Shown here: in pieces, positions 46,621-54,165 of the stretch | Layout of the letters: every line of letters begins with the position of its first letter | How positions within the stretch are numbered: position 1 is the first letter of the stretch | Source of the DNA: CAYLPJ01 sp964385465 | Lineage (GTDB): Bacteria > Planctomycetota > Phycisphaerae > SM23-33 | Reading direction: 5' to 3' | DNA length: 64,000 nt | Assembly (NCBI GenBank): GCA_964385465.1 | Contig: CAYLPJ010000036.1 | Span: forward strand, 1 to 64,000 | Notes under the pieces: model-generated | Databases searched by the model: none | The model's input: the letters and a program-made list of their open reading frames with translations, nothing else | Told to the model about the DNA's origin: nothing | Position numbers and translations under genes: made by a program

Positions 46621-48014
46621 CCCGCGGAGCCGAGGCGCATGACGCGGTCGGCGGCGGTGAGGGCGTCGAACTGCTCGGCGGTCAGCAGGCCGCGCTCGAC
46701 GGCGAGCTCGCGGAGGCCGCGCCCGGTCTCGCCGGCGGCGGCGGCCAGCGCGCCGGCGGCCTCGTAGCCGATCGTCTCGACCAGCGCGGTGACCGTCGCG
46801 GTCGCGCCGTCCACGTGGCGGCGGCAGCGGCCGGCGTCGGCCTCGATGCCCTCGACGCAGTGCCGCCGGAACACCGCGCAGGCCCGCGTCAGCAGCTCCA
46901 GGCTGCCCAGCAGCGACTCGGCCACGAGGGGCAGGAACGGGTTGAGCTCGAGGCTCCCGGCCGCGGCGGCGGAGGCGACGGCCTGGTCGTTGGCCAGGAC
47001 GGCCATGCCCGCCTGCGTGACGGCCTCGGGGATGACGGGGTTGACCTTCCCGGGCATGATGGACGACCCGGCCTGTCGCGGGGGCAGGCGGATCTCCCCG
47101 AGCCCGGCGTGGGGCCCGCTGGAGAGCAGGCGCAGGTCGCCGGCGACTTTCATCAGGCTCACGGCGAGCGCCTTGAGGATGCCGCTGACCTCGACGTACA
47201 CGTCGGCGTTCTGCGTGGCCTCGACGAGGTTCTCCGCCCGGCTGAGCCCAAGGCCCGTGATCTCGCGAAGGTGCTCGACGGCCCGGAAGATGAACCGCCG
47301 CGGCGCGCCCAGCCCCGTGCCGATCGCCGTGCCCCCAAGCGACACCGTCCGCAGCCGCTCCTCGCACTTGTAGATCCGCCACCGGTCGCGGGCGAACGCC
47401 TCGGCGTAGGCGCCCATCTCCCGCCCGAGCGTGGTCAGCACCGCGTCCTGCATCTGCGTACGGCCGACCTTCACGACATCGGCGAACCGCTTCTCCGCGG
47501 CCTGGAACGCCTCCAGCAGGGCGACGACCTCGCCCTCGAGCTCCCGCAGCATGCCGATGGCGGCGACCTTCAGCGCCGTGGGGTACGTGTCGTTGGTCGA
47601 CTGGTGGAGGTTCAGGTCCCCGATGGGGTCCAGCGCGTCGTAGTCGCCCGGCGCCCGGCCGAGCAGTTGAAGCGCCCGGTTGGCGAGCACCTCGTTGACA
47701 TTCATGTTGGTGCTCGTGCCGGCCCCGCCCTGGAGGGCGTCGACGACGACGTGGGGGGCCAGCTCGCCGCGGCGCATCTCCTCGCAGGCGGCGGCGACGG
47801 CGGCGAAGGTCGGCTCGTCCCACCGGCCGAGCTCGTGGTTGGCGCGGGCGCAGGCGAGCTTGACGGCCCCGTAGGCGGCGACGAGCTGGGGCCTGACGGC
47901 CCGCCCGGCCAGCGGGAAGTTCTCCGCGGCCCTGGCGGTGTGGATGCCGTACAGCACCCCGGCGGGCAACTCCCGCTCGCCGAGCATGTCGCGTTCGGTT
48001 CTCGTTCCGGCCAT
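46593..48014 (-). CDS. aspA: Aspartate ammonia-lyase
   Basis: 473 residues, fumarase/aspartase superfamily: GIHTARAAENFPLAGRA (about 23-39), GGAGTSTNMNVNEVLANRA (about 95-113), HQSTNDTYPTALK (about 135-147) and the signature GSSIMPGKVNPV (about 318-329). It converts aspartate to fumarate and ammonia. It lies 11 bases after hydG in the maturation cluster. Aspartase genes recur in hyd clusters of other anaerobes, and ammonium is a source for the azadithiolate bridge of the H-cluster; a dedicated role here is inference. Confidence 0.93.
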   Translation of the reverse strand: MAGTRTERDMLGERELPAGVLYGIHTARAAENFPLAGRAVRPQLVAAYGAVKLACARANHELGRWDEPTFAAVAAACEEMRRGELAPHVVVDALQGGAGTSTNMNVNEVLANRALQLLGRAPGDYDALDPIGDLNLHQSTNDTYPTALKVAAIGMLRELEGEVVALLEAFQAAEKRFADVVKVGRTQMQDAVLTTLGREMGAYAEAFARDRWRIYKCEERLRTVSLGGTAIGTGLGAPRRFIFRAVEHLREITGLGLSRAENLVEATQNADVYVEVSGILKALAVSLMKVAGDLRLLSSGPHAGLGEIRLPPRQAGSSIMPGKVNPVIPEAVTQAGMAVLANDQAVASAAAAGSLELNPFLPLVAESLLGSLELLTRACAVFRRHCVEGIEADAGRCRRHVDGATATVTALVETIGYEAAGALAAAAGETGRGLRELAVERGLLTAEQFDALTAADRVMRLGSAGEQPQTGDA

Positions 48015-48025
48015 GGCGTGATCGC

Positions 48026-49450
48026 CTAGAAGAACAGGTCGCGGTCGTCGGATTCGCGGATGCGCCGGAGGCGCTCGCGGAGCCGGGGGACGATCTCGTC
48101 CTCGCCGAGGCGGGCCATCTCGGCCTCGAGGACGCTCAGCCCGACCGCGCGGGTCTCCGGGGAGGCGTAGTCCACGAGGTACTCCATCAGCGTCGTCAGG
48201 GCGTTGGGCGTGCAGTAGCGCTTGATGAAGCCGGGGATGGCGAACTCCATGAAGTGCTCGCCGGTCCGCCCGAGGCGGTAGCAGGCGGTGCACCAGCTGG
48301 GGACGTAGCCGTCCCGCAGCAGCTCGCGGACGACCTCGTCCAGCGAGCGGACGTCCCCGAGCGTGAACTGCTCGCGGGCCATCACCTGGGCGTCGCCGGC
48401 CTCGGTGTAGCCGCCGATCTCGATCCGACTGCCCGCGTCGATCTGCGAGACGCCGAAGCTCAGCACCTCGCGGCGAAGCTCGGCCTTCTCGCGGGCGGTG
48501 AGGATCAGCCCGGTGTAGGGCACGGCCAGGCGGAGGATGGCGACGAGGCGCTTGAAGTCCGCGTCGCTGACCAGCCGGTCCTCGTCGAGGGCGACCCCGC
48601 AGGCCGGGCGGAGGCGCGGGAAGCTGATCGTGTGCGGCCCGCAGCCGAACCGCTGCTGGAGGTGCAGGGCGTGGGCGACGAGCCCGAGCACCTCGAACCG
48701 CCAGTCGTACAGCCCGAACAGGGCGCCGATGCCGACGTCGTCGCAGCCGGCCTCGAAGGCGCGGCTGAGCCCGTCGAGGCGGTAGAGGTAGTCGCCCTTC
48801 CTCGTCCCGGCGGGGTGGACCCGGCGGTAGGTCTCGTGGTGGTAGGTCTCCATGAAGATCTGGTACGTGCCGATCCCCGCCTCTTTGACGGTCCGGTAGC
48901 CCTCGTGGTCCAGCGGGGCGGCGTTGATGTTGACGCGGCGGATCTCCCCGTGGGCGCTGCGGACGCCGTAGACCTCGCCGACGCAATGGGCGATGTGCTC
49001 GGCGCCGTAGCCGGGGTGCTCGCCCCAGACGAGGATCAGCCGCTTGTGCCCGACGTCCTCGAGGGCGGCGACCTGCCCGCGGAGCTCCGCGTCCGAGAGC
49101 GTCCGCCGCTCGGCGTCGGGGTTGGACCGGCGGAACGCGCAGTAGGCGCAGTCGTTGACGCACGCGTTGCCCACGTACAGCGGCGCGAACAGCACGATCC
49201 GGTTGCCGTACACGCGCCGTTTCAGCTCGCGGGCGGCGTCGAAGATCTCCTCGATCAGCTCGGGGGCATCGGCCCGCAGCAGCAGGGCCGTCTCCGCCAC
49301 GCTCAGCGGCTGCTTGTCCAGCGATTTGGCGATGGCGTCCCGCACGGCCGACGCGTCGGCCCCGCCGCCGCCCAGGAGGGCGTGCAGGGCGTCGTCGTCG
49401 ATGAAGTCGACCGCGCCGTCGCTGAGTGTCATCGCGGGCATCGTGGTCAT
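48026..49450 (-). CDS. hydG: [FeFe]-hydrogenase maturase HydG (tyrosine lyase)
   Basis: 474 residues, radical SAM. SAM cluster CVNDCAYCAF (CX3CX2C, about 93-102); C-terminal auxiliary cluster in WCTACYRLGRTGEHFM plus a further Cys in IKRYC (CX2CX22C, about 394-421). It cleaves tyrosine to give the CO and CN- ligands of the H-cluster. Other family blocks: LVWGEHPGYGAEHI and FMETYHHETYRRVHP. Its ATG overlaps the hydE stop (ATGA), ribosome site AGAGGTG. Confidence 0.96.
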   Translation of the reverse strand: MTTMPAMTLSDGAVDFIDDDALHALLGGGGADASAVRDAIAKSLDKQPLSVAETALLLRADAPELIEEIFDAARELKRRVYGNRIVLFAPLYVGNACVNDCAYCAFRRSNPDAERRTLSDAELRGQVAALEDVGHKRLILVWGEHPGYGAEHIAHCVGEVYGVRSAHGEIRRVNINAAPLDHEGYRTVKEAGIGTYQIFMETYHHETYRRVHPAGTRKGDYLYRLDGLSRAFEAGCDDVGIGALFGLYDWRFEVLGLVAHALHLQQRFGCGPHTISFPRLRPACGVALDEDRLVSDADFKRLVAILRLAVPYTGLILTAREKAELRREVLSFGVSQIDAGSRIEIGGYTEAGDAQVMAREQFTLGDVRSLDEVVRELLRDGYVPSWCTACYRLGRTGEHFMEFAIPGFIKRYCTPNALTTLMEYLVDYASPETRAVGLSVLEAEMARLGEDEIVPRLRERLRRIRESDDRDLFF

Positions 49451-50520
49451 GGGTGCACCTCTCTTGCGCTGCGGGACCGGGCGTGCCGGTAGCTCGGCGA
49501 GTCGCCCGGCCCGGTGCCGACGCGCCGGCCGATCGAGGCCAGCAGGCCGCGGAGCTCGCGGTCGAAGTCCTCGCCCTCGGCCAGGCACGCCTTGGCGGGA
49601 TAGATCTCGTACAGCCGCCGGTAGGCCGGCGGGGTCAGGTTCGGCATGACGACGTTCGCCCCGCACCGCAGCCCGTGGGCCCGCCCGTCGGGGTCCAGCG
49701 TCGCCAGCGCCGTCGTGGCCGGTATGTTCGCCTCCGGGCGGACCAGGCGGGTCAGCGCGACGACCTTGCGGGCCATCTCGGCCGTGTTGGGCACCTGCCC
49801 GTCGGCCGGGGGAGGAGGAACCGCCTCGCCCCGCCCCAGCGGCGTGGTCGGGTGGGGCAGGTACGGGCCGACGCCGATCATGTCGAGCTTCAGCTCGGCA
49901 AACAGCAGCAGGTCGTCGGCGAGGCTGTCGTAGCCCTGGCCCGGGATGCCGACCATCACGCCGCTGCCGAGCTCGTAGCCCAGCCGCCAGAGCGCCGCCA
50001 GGGCCGCCAGGCGGGCGTTCAGCCCGTCGCGGGCGTCGGGGTGCAGGCGGACGTACAGCCGCGGGTCGGACGTCTCGAAGCGGAGCAGGTAGCGGTCGGC
50101 GCCGGCGTCGCGCCACGCGGCGAACTCGGCGGGGTCCCGCTCGCCGAGGCTGAGCGTCACGGCCAGGCCGGTGGCGGCCTTGATGCGGCGGACCAGGTCG
50201 GCGACGGCGTCGGCGTCGAGCCCGGCGTGCTCGCCGGCCTGGAGGACCACCGTGCCATATCCCCGCTCGGCCGCCTCTTCGGCGGCGGTGAGGATCTCGC
50301 CGTCGGACATCGTGTACCGCGGCAGGTCGGCGTTGTCGGCCCGCAGGCCGCAGTACGCGCAGCGGCGGCGGCAGCGGTTGGAGATCTCGATCAGCCCGCG
50401 AAGGTGGACGGCGTCCCCGACATGGCGCCGGCGCGTCGCGTCGGCGAGGCGGTACAGCTCGGCAAGGCGGCGCGGGTCATTCTCGCGCAGCCAGCTCAGG
50501 ATGTCCGGCCTGCTGAGCAT
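49447..50520 (-). CDS. hydE: [FeFe]-hydrogenase maturase HydE
   Basis: 357 residues, radical SAM, SAM cluster ISNRCRRRCAYCGLRADN (CX3CX2C, about 50-57). Family blocks: LQAGEHAGLDADAV, LRFETSDPRLY and GVMVGIPGQGYDSL, VGPYLPHPTTPLG. It acts on the iron-cyanide-carbonyl synthon made by HydG. The first 44 bases overlap the 3' end of the upstream hybrid kinase gene in another frame. Stop overlaps hydG start. Confidence 0.95.
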   Translation of the reverse strand: MLSRPDILSWLRENDPRRLAELYRLADATRRRHVGDAVHLRGLIEISNRCRRRCAYCGLRADNADLPRYTMSDGEILTAAEEAAERGYGTVVLQAGEHAGLDADAVADLVRRIKAATGLAVTLSLGERDPAEFAAWRDAGADRYLLRFETSDPRLYVRLHPDARDGLNARLAALAALWRLGYELGSGVMVGIPGQGYDSLADDLLLFAELKLDMIGVGPYLPHPTTPLGRGEAVPPPPADGQVPNTAEMARKVVALTRLVRPEANIPATTALATLDPDGRAHGLRCGANVVMPNLTPPAYRRLYEIYPAKACLAEGEDFDRELRGLLASIGRRVGTGPGDSPSYRHARSRSAREVHP

Positions 50521-51667
50521 TCTCGTCGGCCTCGGGTTCGGTGTGCTTGTGGAGCGTGACGGTGAACGTCGAGCCCACGTCGGGCTCGCTGCGGACGGCG
50601 ATGTCGCCGGCGTACATGCGGGCGAGCTTGCGGACGGTGCTGAGCCCCAGCCCGCTGCCGAGGATGTTCCGCGTCTTCTCGTTGCGGATGCGGACGAAGT
50701 CCTCGAACAGCCGCGCCGCCTCCTCGTCGGTCATGCCGATGCCCGTGTCCGTCACCGTGATGCGGGCCCGCTCGCCCTCGTCGGCGAGCGCCACGGTCAC
50801 CGTCCCGCCGGGGCGGTTGTACTTCACGCCGTTGGAGACCAGGTTGTTCAGGATGATCTCCATCTCCCCCCGGTCGGCCCGCAGCGGCAGGGCCTCGGGT
50901 GCCTCCAGCTCGATGGTCACGTCGGCGTCGTCGGCCGCCGGGGCGAGCGTCTCGATGGCGGACTCGGCCACCTCGCGGAGGTCCACGTCGGCGAAGTCCC
51001 GCCGCTTCTGCCCGGACTCGATCCGCGTCAGGTCCAGCAAGTCGAAGATCAGCTTCCGCATCCCGTCCAGGCGGATCATCGAGCGGTCCAGCATCTTCTC
51101 GTACGCCGCCACGTCGTCGCCGGCCGCCCGGTCCCGGATGATCTTCAGGTACCCGTCGATCGCGTTCAGCGGCGCCTTCAACTCGTGGCTGAGCACGCTG
51201 ATGAACTGGAAGCGAAGCTGGCGTTTCTCGGCCGCGAGGCGGCGGGCCTGGCGGCGGACGGCGAGGTGGCGGGCGGCCTTTCGCACGGCGGCCTTGAGCT
51301 CGGCGGGGGTGAACGGTTTGGCGAGGAAGTCGTAGGCGCCGCGCTTGGTGGCGGTGACCGCGGTCTCGAGGGAGGCATAGGCCGTGATCATGATGGTGAG
51401 CACGCCGGTCTCGTCGCCGTCGCGGTCCAGGCGCTCGAGGACGTCCAGGCCGTTGATCCCCGGCAGCTTGTAGTCCAGGAGCATGAGGTCGACATGCTCG
51501 GCCGCCAGCAGTTCCAGGGCGGCCTCGCCGTCCTCGGCGGTCAGCGTCTCGAAGCGCAGGTCCTCGCCCGTCTCGGGCACGGTGATGGTGGCGTCCCGCA
51601 GCGCGCGGGCCACGCCCGCCCGCATGCCCGGCTCGTCGTCCACGACCAGTACGCGATAGGTCTCCAT
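50477..51667 (-). CDS. Receiver-histidine kinase hybrid
   Basis: 396 residues. N-terminal receiver domain (VLVVDDEPGMRAG; phospho-acceptor Asp about 65 in LMLLDYKLPGING; Thr/Lys positions in MITAYAS and LAKPFTP), linker coiled coil, then HisKA with phospho-His in VLSHELKAPLNAI (about 160-172) and HATPase (ILNNLVSNGVKYNRPGG; DTGIGMTDEEA; GSGLGLSTVRKL). Cytoplasmic, no membrane helix, so it takes its signal through its receiver or directly. It lies between the lone receiver (2-base gap) and hydE (44-base overlap) and is likely the downstream part of a phosphorelay from the hydrogenase-like sensor. Confidence 0.9.
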   Translation of the reverse strand: METYRVLVVDDEPGMRAGVARALRDATITVPETGEDLRFETLTAEDGEAALELLAAEHVDLMLLDYKLPGINGLDVLERLDRDGDETGVLTIMITAYASLETAVTATKRGAYDFLAKPFTPAELKAAVRKAARHLAVRRQARRLAAEKRQLRFQFISVLSHELKAPLNAIDGYLKIIRDRAAGDDVAAYEKMLDRSMIRLDGMRKLIFDLLDLTRIESGQKRRDFADVDLREVAESAIETLAPAADDADVTIELEAPEALPLRADRGEMEIILNNLVSNGVKYNRPGGTVTVALADEGERARITVTDTGIGMTDEEAARLFEDFVRIRNEKTRNILGSGLGLSTVRKLARMYAGDIAVRSEPDVGSTFTVTLHKHTEPEADENAQQAGHPELAARE

Positions 51668-51669
51668 GC

Positions 51670-52074
51670 TCAGTGCTCCTTCAGCAGCCGCTCGATCTCC
51701 CGGCGGAGCTGCTCGAAGCGGATCGGCTTGGGCAGCAGAACGTCGGCCTTGACCCAGCTCCGCTCCTCCTCCGTGGCCGCGTCGAAGCTCAGCGAGGTCT
51801 CGCCGGCCACGCCCGTGACCAGGATCACCGGCAGCTTCGGGTCCATCTTCTTGATGCGGTGGCAGAGGGCGAAGCCGCCATCGACGTGCTCCATCATCAG
51901 GTCCAGCACGGCCACGTCGGGGCGAAGCTCGTCCAGCAGCTTCTCGGCCGCGGCCTGGCTGTCGGCAGTGACCACCTCGAAGCCGGCCTGGCGGAAGTGC
52001 AGCTCCTGCTGGGAGAGGAAGTCCACGTCGTCGTCCACCAGCAGCACGGTCGTCTTGTCGTTCGTCTCCGTCAT
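51670..52074 (-). CDS. Single-domain response regulator
   Basis: 134 residues, only a receiver domain: VLLVDDDVDFLSQ (acidic triad, about 10-22), phospho-acceptor Asp about 58 in VAVLDLMMEHVDGG, VILVTGVAG and the invariant Lys in LLPKPIRFEQL. No DNA-binding domain. A CheY-like intermediate, placed between the sensor kinase and the hybrid kinase, so probably a phosphate shuttle between them. Confidence 0.92.
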   Translation of the reverse strand: MTETNDKTTVLLVDDDVDFLSQQELHFRQAGFEVVTADSQAAAEKLLDELRPDVAVLDLMMEHVDGGFALCHRIKKMDPKLPVILVTGVAGETSLSFDAATEEERSWVKADVLLPKPIRFEQLRREIERLLKEH

Positions 52075-52125
52075 CGGTTCGTCCTCTCGTCGTCCGGCGG
52101 GGGGTCGCCCCGGGTCGTCGGTGCG

Positions 52126-54147
52126 CTATTCCTCCCGCCGCGTGCGGGGCAGCGTGACGGTGAAGGTCGTTCCCGTCGGCCCCTCGGCCGGGTCTGCGTT
52201 GGATTCCACGCGGATGTCGCCGCGGTGCATCTTCACGATGCCATAGGTTACCGCCAGGCCGAGCCCGGTGCCCTTGCCGATCTGCTTGGTCGTGAAGAAC
52301 GGCTCGAAGACCTTCCGCACGTTGTCGGCGGGGATGCCCACGCCGCTGTCCGCCACCGCGAGCGTCACGTCCTCGGTCCCGCCGGTGACGGTCACCGCGA
52401 TCGTCCCCCCGTCGGGCATGGCCGCGATGGCGTTGCTGACGAGGTTCGTCAGCACCTGGGTGACCTGATCGGAATCCACCTCGGCGACGGCGGAATCGCC
52501 CCGGCGGATCACCTCGGTGTCTATCGTATCCGGCACGTGCAGGGCCTTGAGGGTGTTCTCGACGAGCGTGGCCAGGTCCGTCTCCTGGGCGACGACCTTG
52601 CTCTGGCGGGCGAAGTTCAGCAGCCCGGCGACGATCTTCTTGCAGCGGTCCGCCTGCTCGACGATCATCCGCAGGTCCTCGCGAAGCTCCTCGCCTTCGG
52701 CCTCGCCGCCGGCCTCGACGCTCTGCTCCAGCAGCAGGTGGGCGTACATCAGCACCACGCCGAGGGGGTTGTTCACCTCGTGGGCGATGCCGGCGGCGAG
52801 CTGGCCCATGCTGGCGAGCTTCTCCGACTGCATCAGCGCCTCCTGCGTGCTGGCGAGCTGGTCGTTGGAGACCGCCAGCTCGCCGACCGTGCGGCGCAGC
52901 TCGTCGATCGTGTGCGGCAGGCACATCTCGCTCTCGGCCAGGCCCTTGAAGATCGCGATGGCGTGGTCGCGGCAGGTGTCGTAGCCGCAGGCGCCGCAAT
53001 TGAGCTCGTCTTCCGCGGCGGTCTTGCCCATCCGCGCGAGGATCTGGCGGATCTCCTCCTCGAACGGCACGGCCATGCGCTGGTCGGCGGCGGCGTAGGT
53101 CCGGCTCAGGTCGAGGTCGGCGCATCGCCGGGCGGCGTCGGCGGCGTCGGGGGGCAGCCCGGCGAGCCGCCGGCGGACGTACTTGCTCACGCGGAAGCGG
53201 CGGCGGAAGAGCGGCTCGTCGCTGCTCATGCCGGCGCCCATGATGCAGCCGTTGCAGCAGAGCACCTCGAGCAGCCTGGCTTCCAGGTCGCCGGACTCGA
53301 ACTCGCGGATGGCCTCGACGAACCCGGTACGCCCCTCGGCGGTGACGACGTCGCCGCGGATGAGGTCCTCGTCGATGTCGGCGGCCTGGAGCAGCCCGCG
53401 GCTGATCGGGAACAGCGCCCCGGTGCCGGGGTGCGGGGGGTCCATCGCGGACGGCTCGGCGCTCTCGGGCGTGATGCCTCGCAGCCTGAAGAGCTCGCGG
53501 AGCTCGACGAACGTCATCGCCGCGTCGAGCTCGTCCGGCAGGGCGGCGCTGGATGCCTCGCCCTTCTTGGCGATGCACGGGCCGATGAACACGCACCGCA
53601 GATCCGGCCCGTGCAGCTCGTGCAGCGCCCGCGCCAGGGCGACCATCGGCGAGACGATCGGCGCCAGGTTGCCCACCAGCTCGGGGTGGTACCGCTCGAC
53701 GAACGCGACGATCGCCGGGCAGCTCGTGGCGATGTACCGCTTGTCGTCGGCGGCGGTGAGGAGCTTGCGGTACGCGGCGGCGACGAGATCGGCGCCGAAC
53801 GCCACCTCGGTGACCATGGCGAAGCCGAGCCCGCGGAGCATGCCGGCCAGCGTGTCGGCGTCGACGTCGGCGAACTCCGCGGGGAAGCTGGGCGCCAGGC
53901 AGGCGGCGACCCTCTCCGGTCCGTCCAGCAGGGCCTCGACGCTCTCGGCGGAGGGCAGGACCTCCTTGGCGTGCTGGCTGCACACGCGGACGCAGTTGCC
54001 GCAGCCGATGCAGCGCTCGGGAATGACCTCGGCCTGCCCGTCGGCGATGCGGATGGCCTTGGCGGGGCATTCGCGGACGCACGTGTAGCAGACCCGGCAG
54101 CGTTCCCGGATGGTGCGGACCAGCGCGATGTCCTTGCGTGCGTTCAT
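52126..54147 (-). CDS. [FeFe]-hydrogenase-like sensor histidine kinase (HydS-type)
   Basis: 673 residues, cytoplasmic. Two [4Fe-4S] ferredoxin motifs (Cys 17, 20, 23, 27 and 46, 49, 52, 56). Then a hydrogenase-large-subunit-like domain (about 80-320) that keeps the four H-cluster cysteines: 143 in IATSCPAIV, 191 in IGPCIAKKG, 297 and 301 in CCNGCIMGAG. After the first, Pro replaces the usual second Cys of TSCCP, a proton-relay residue. A further cluster motif NCGACGYDTC with Cys 409 (384, 387, 392, 409) follows, then a coiled coil, HisKA (His 456 in IAHEVNNPLG) and HATPase (NLVSNAIAAM, DSGVGIP, GTGLGLAVT). This is the group C-like sensory hydrogenase layout; H2 sensing is inference. 18 bases after hndD. 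Confidence 0.93.
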   Translation of the reverse strand: MNARKDIALVRTIRERCRVCYTCVRECPAKAIRIADGQAEVIPERCIGCGNCVRVCSQHAKEVLPSAESVEALLDGPERVAACLAPSFPAEFADVDADTLAGMLRGLGFAMVTEVAFGADLVAAAYRKLLTAADDKRYIATSCPAIVAFVERYHPELVGNLAPIVSPMVALARALHELHGPDLRCVFIGPCIAKKGEASSAALPDELDAAMTFVELRELFRLRGITPESAEPSAMDPPHPGTGALFPISRGLLQAADIDEDLIRGDVVTAEGRTGFVEAIREFESGDLEARLLEVLCCNGCIMGAGMSSDEPLFRRRFRVSKYVRRRLAGLPPDAADAARRCADLDLSRTYAAADQRMAVPFEEEIRQILARMGKTAAEDELNCGACGYDTCRDHAIAIFKGLAESEMCLPHTIDELRRTVGELAVSNDQLASTQEALMQSEKLASMGQLAAGIAHEVNNPLGVVLMYAHLLLEQSVEAGGEAEGEELREDLRMIVEQADRCKKIVAGLLNFARQSKVVAQETDLATLVENTLKALHVPDTIDTEVIRRGDSAVAEVDSDQVTQVLTNLVSNAIAAMPDGGTIAVTVTGGTEDVTLAVADSGVGIPADNVRKVFEPFFTTKQIGKGTGLGLAVTYGIVKMHRGDIRVESNADPAEGPTGTTFTVTLPRTRREE

Positions 54148-54165
54148 GGCCTCGCCTCGCGGCGT

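Noticed and set aside
46410..48029. 539-codon plus-strand frame continuing from the PIN fragment
   Set aside because: Only the first 70 or so codons resemble a PIN domain; the rest is antisense of aspA.
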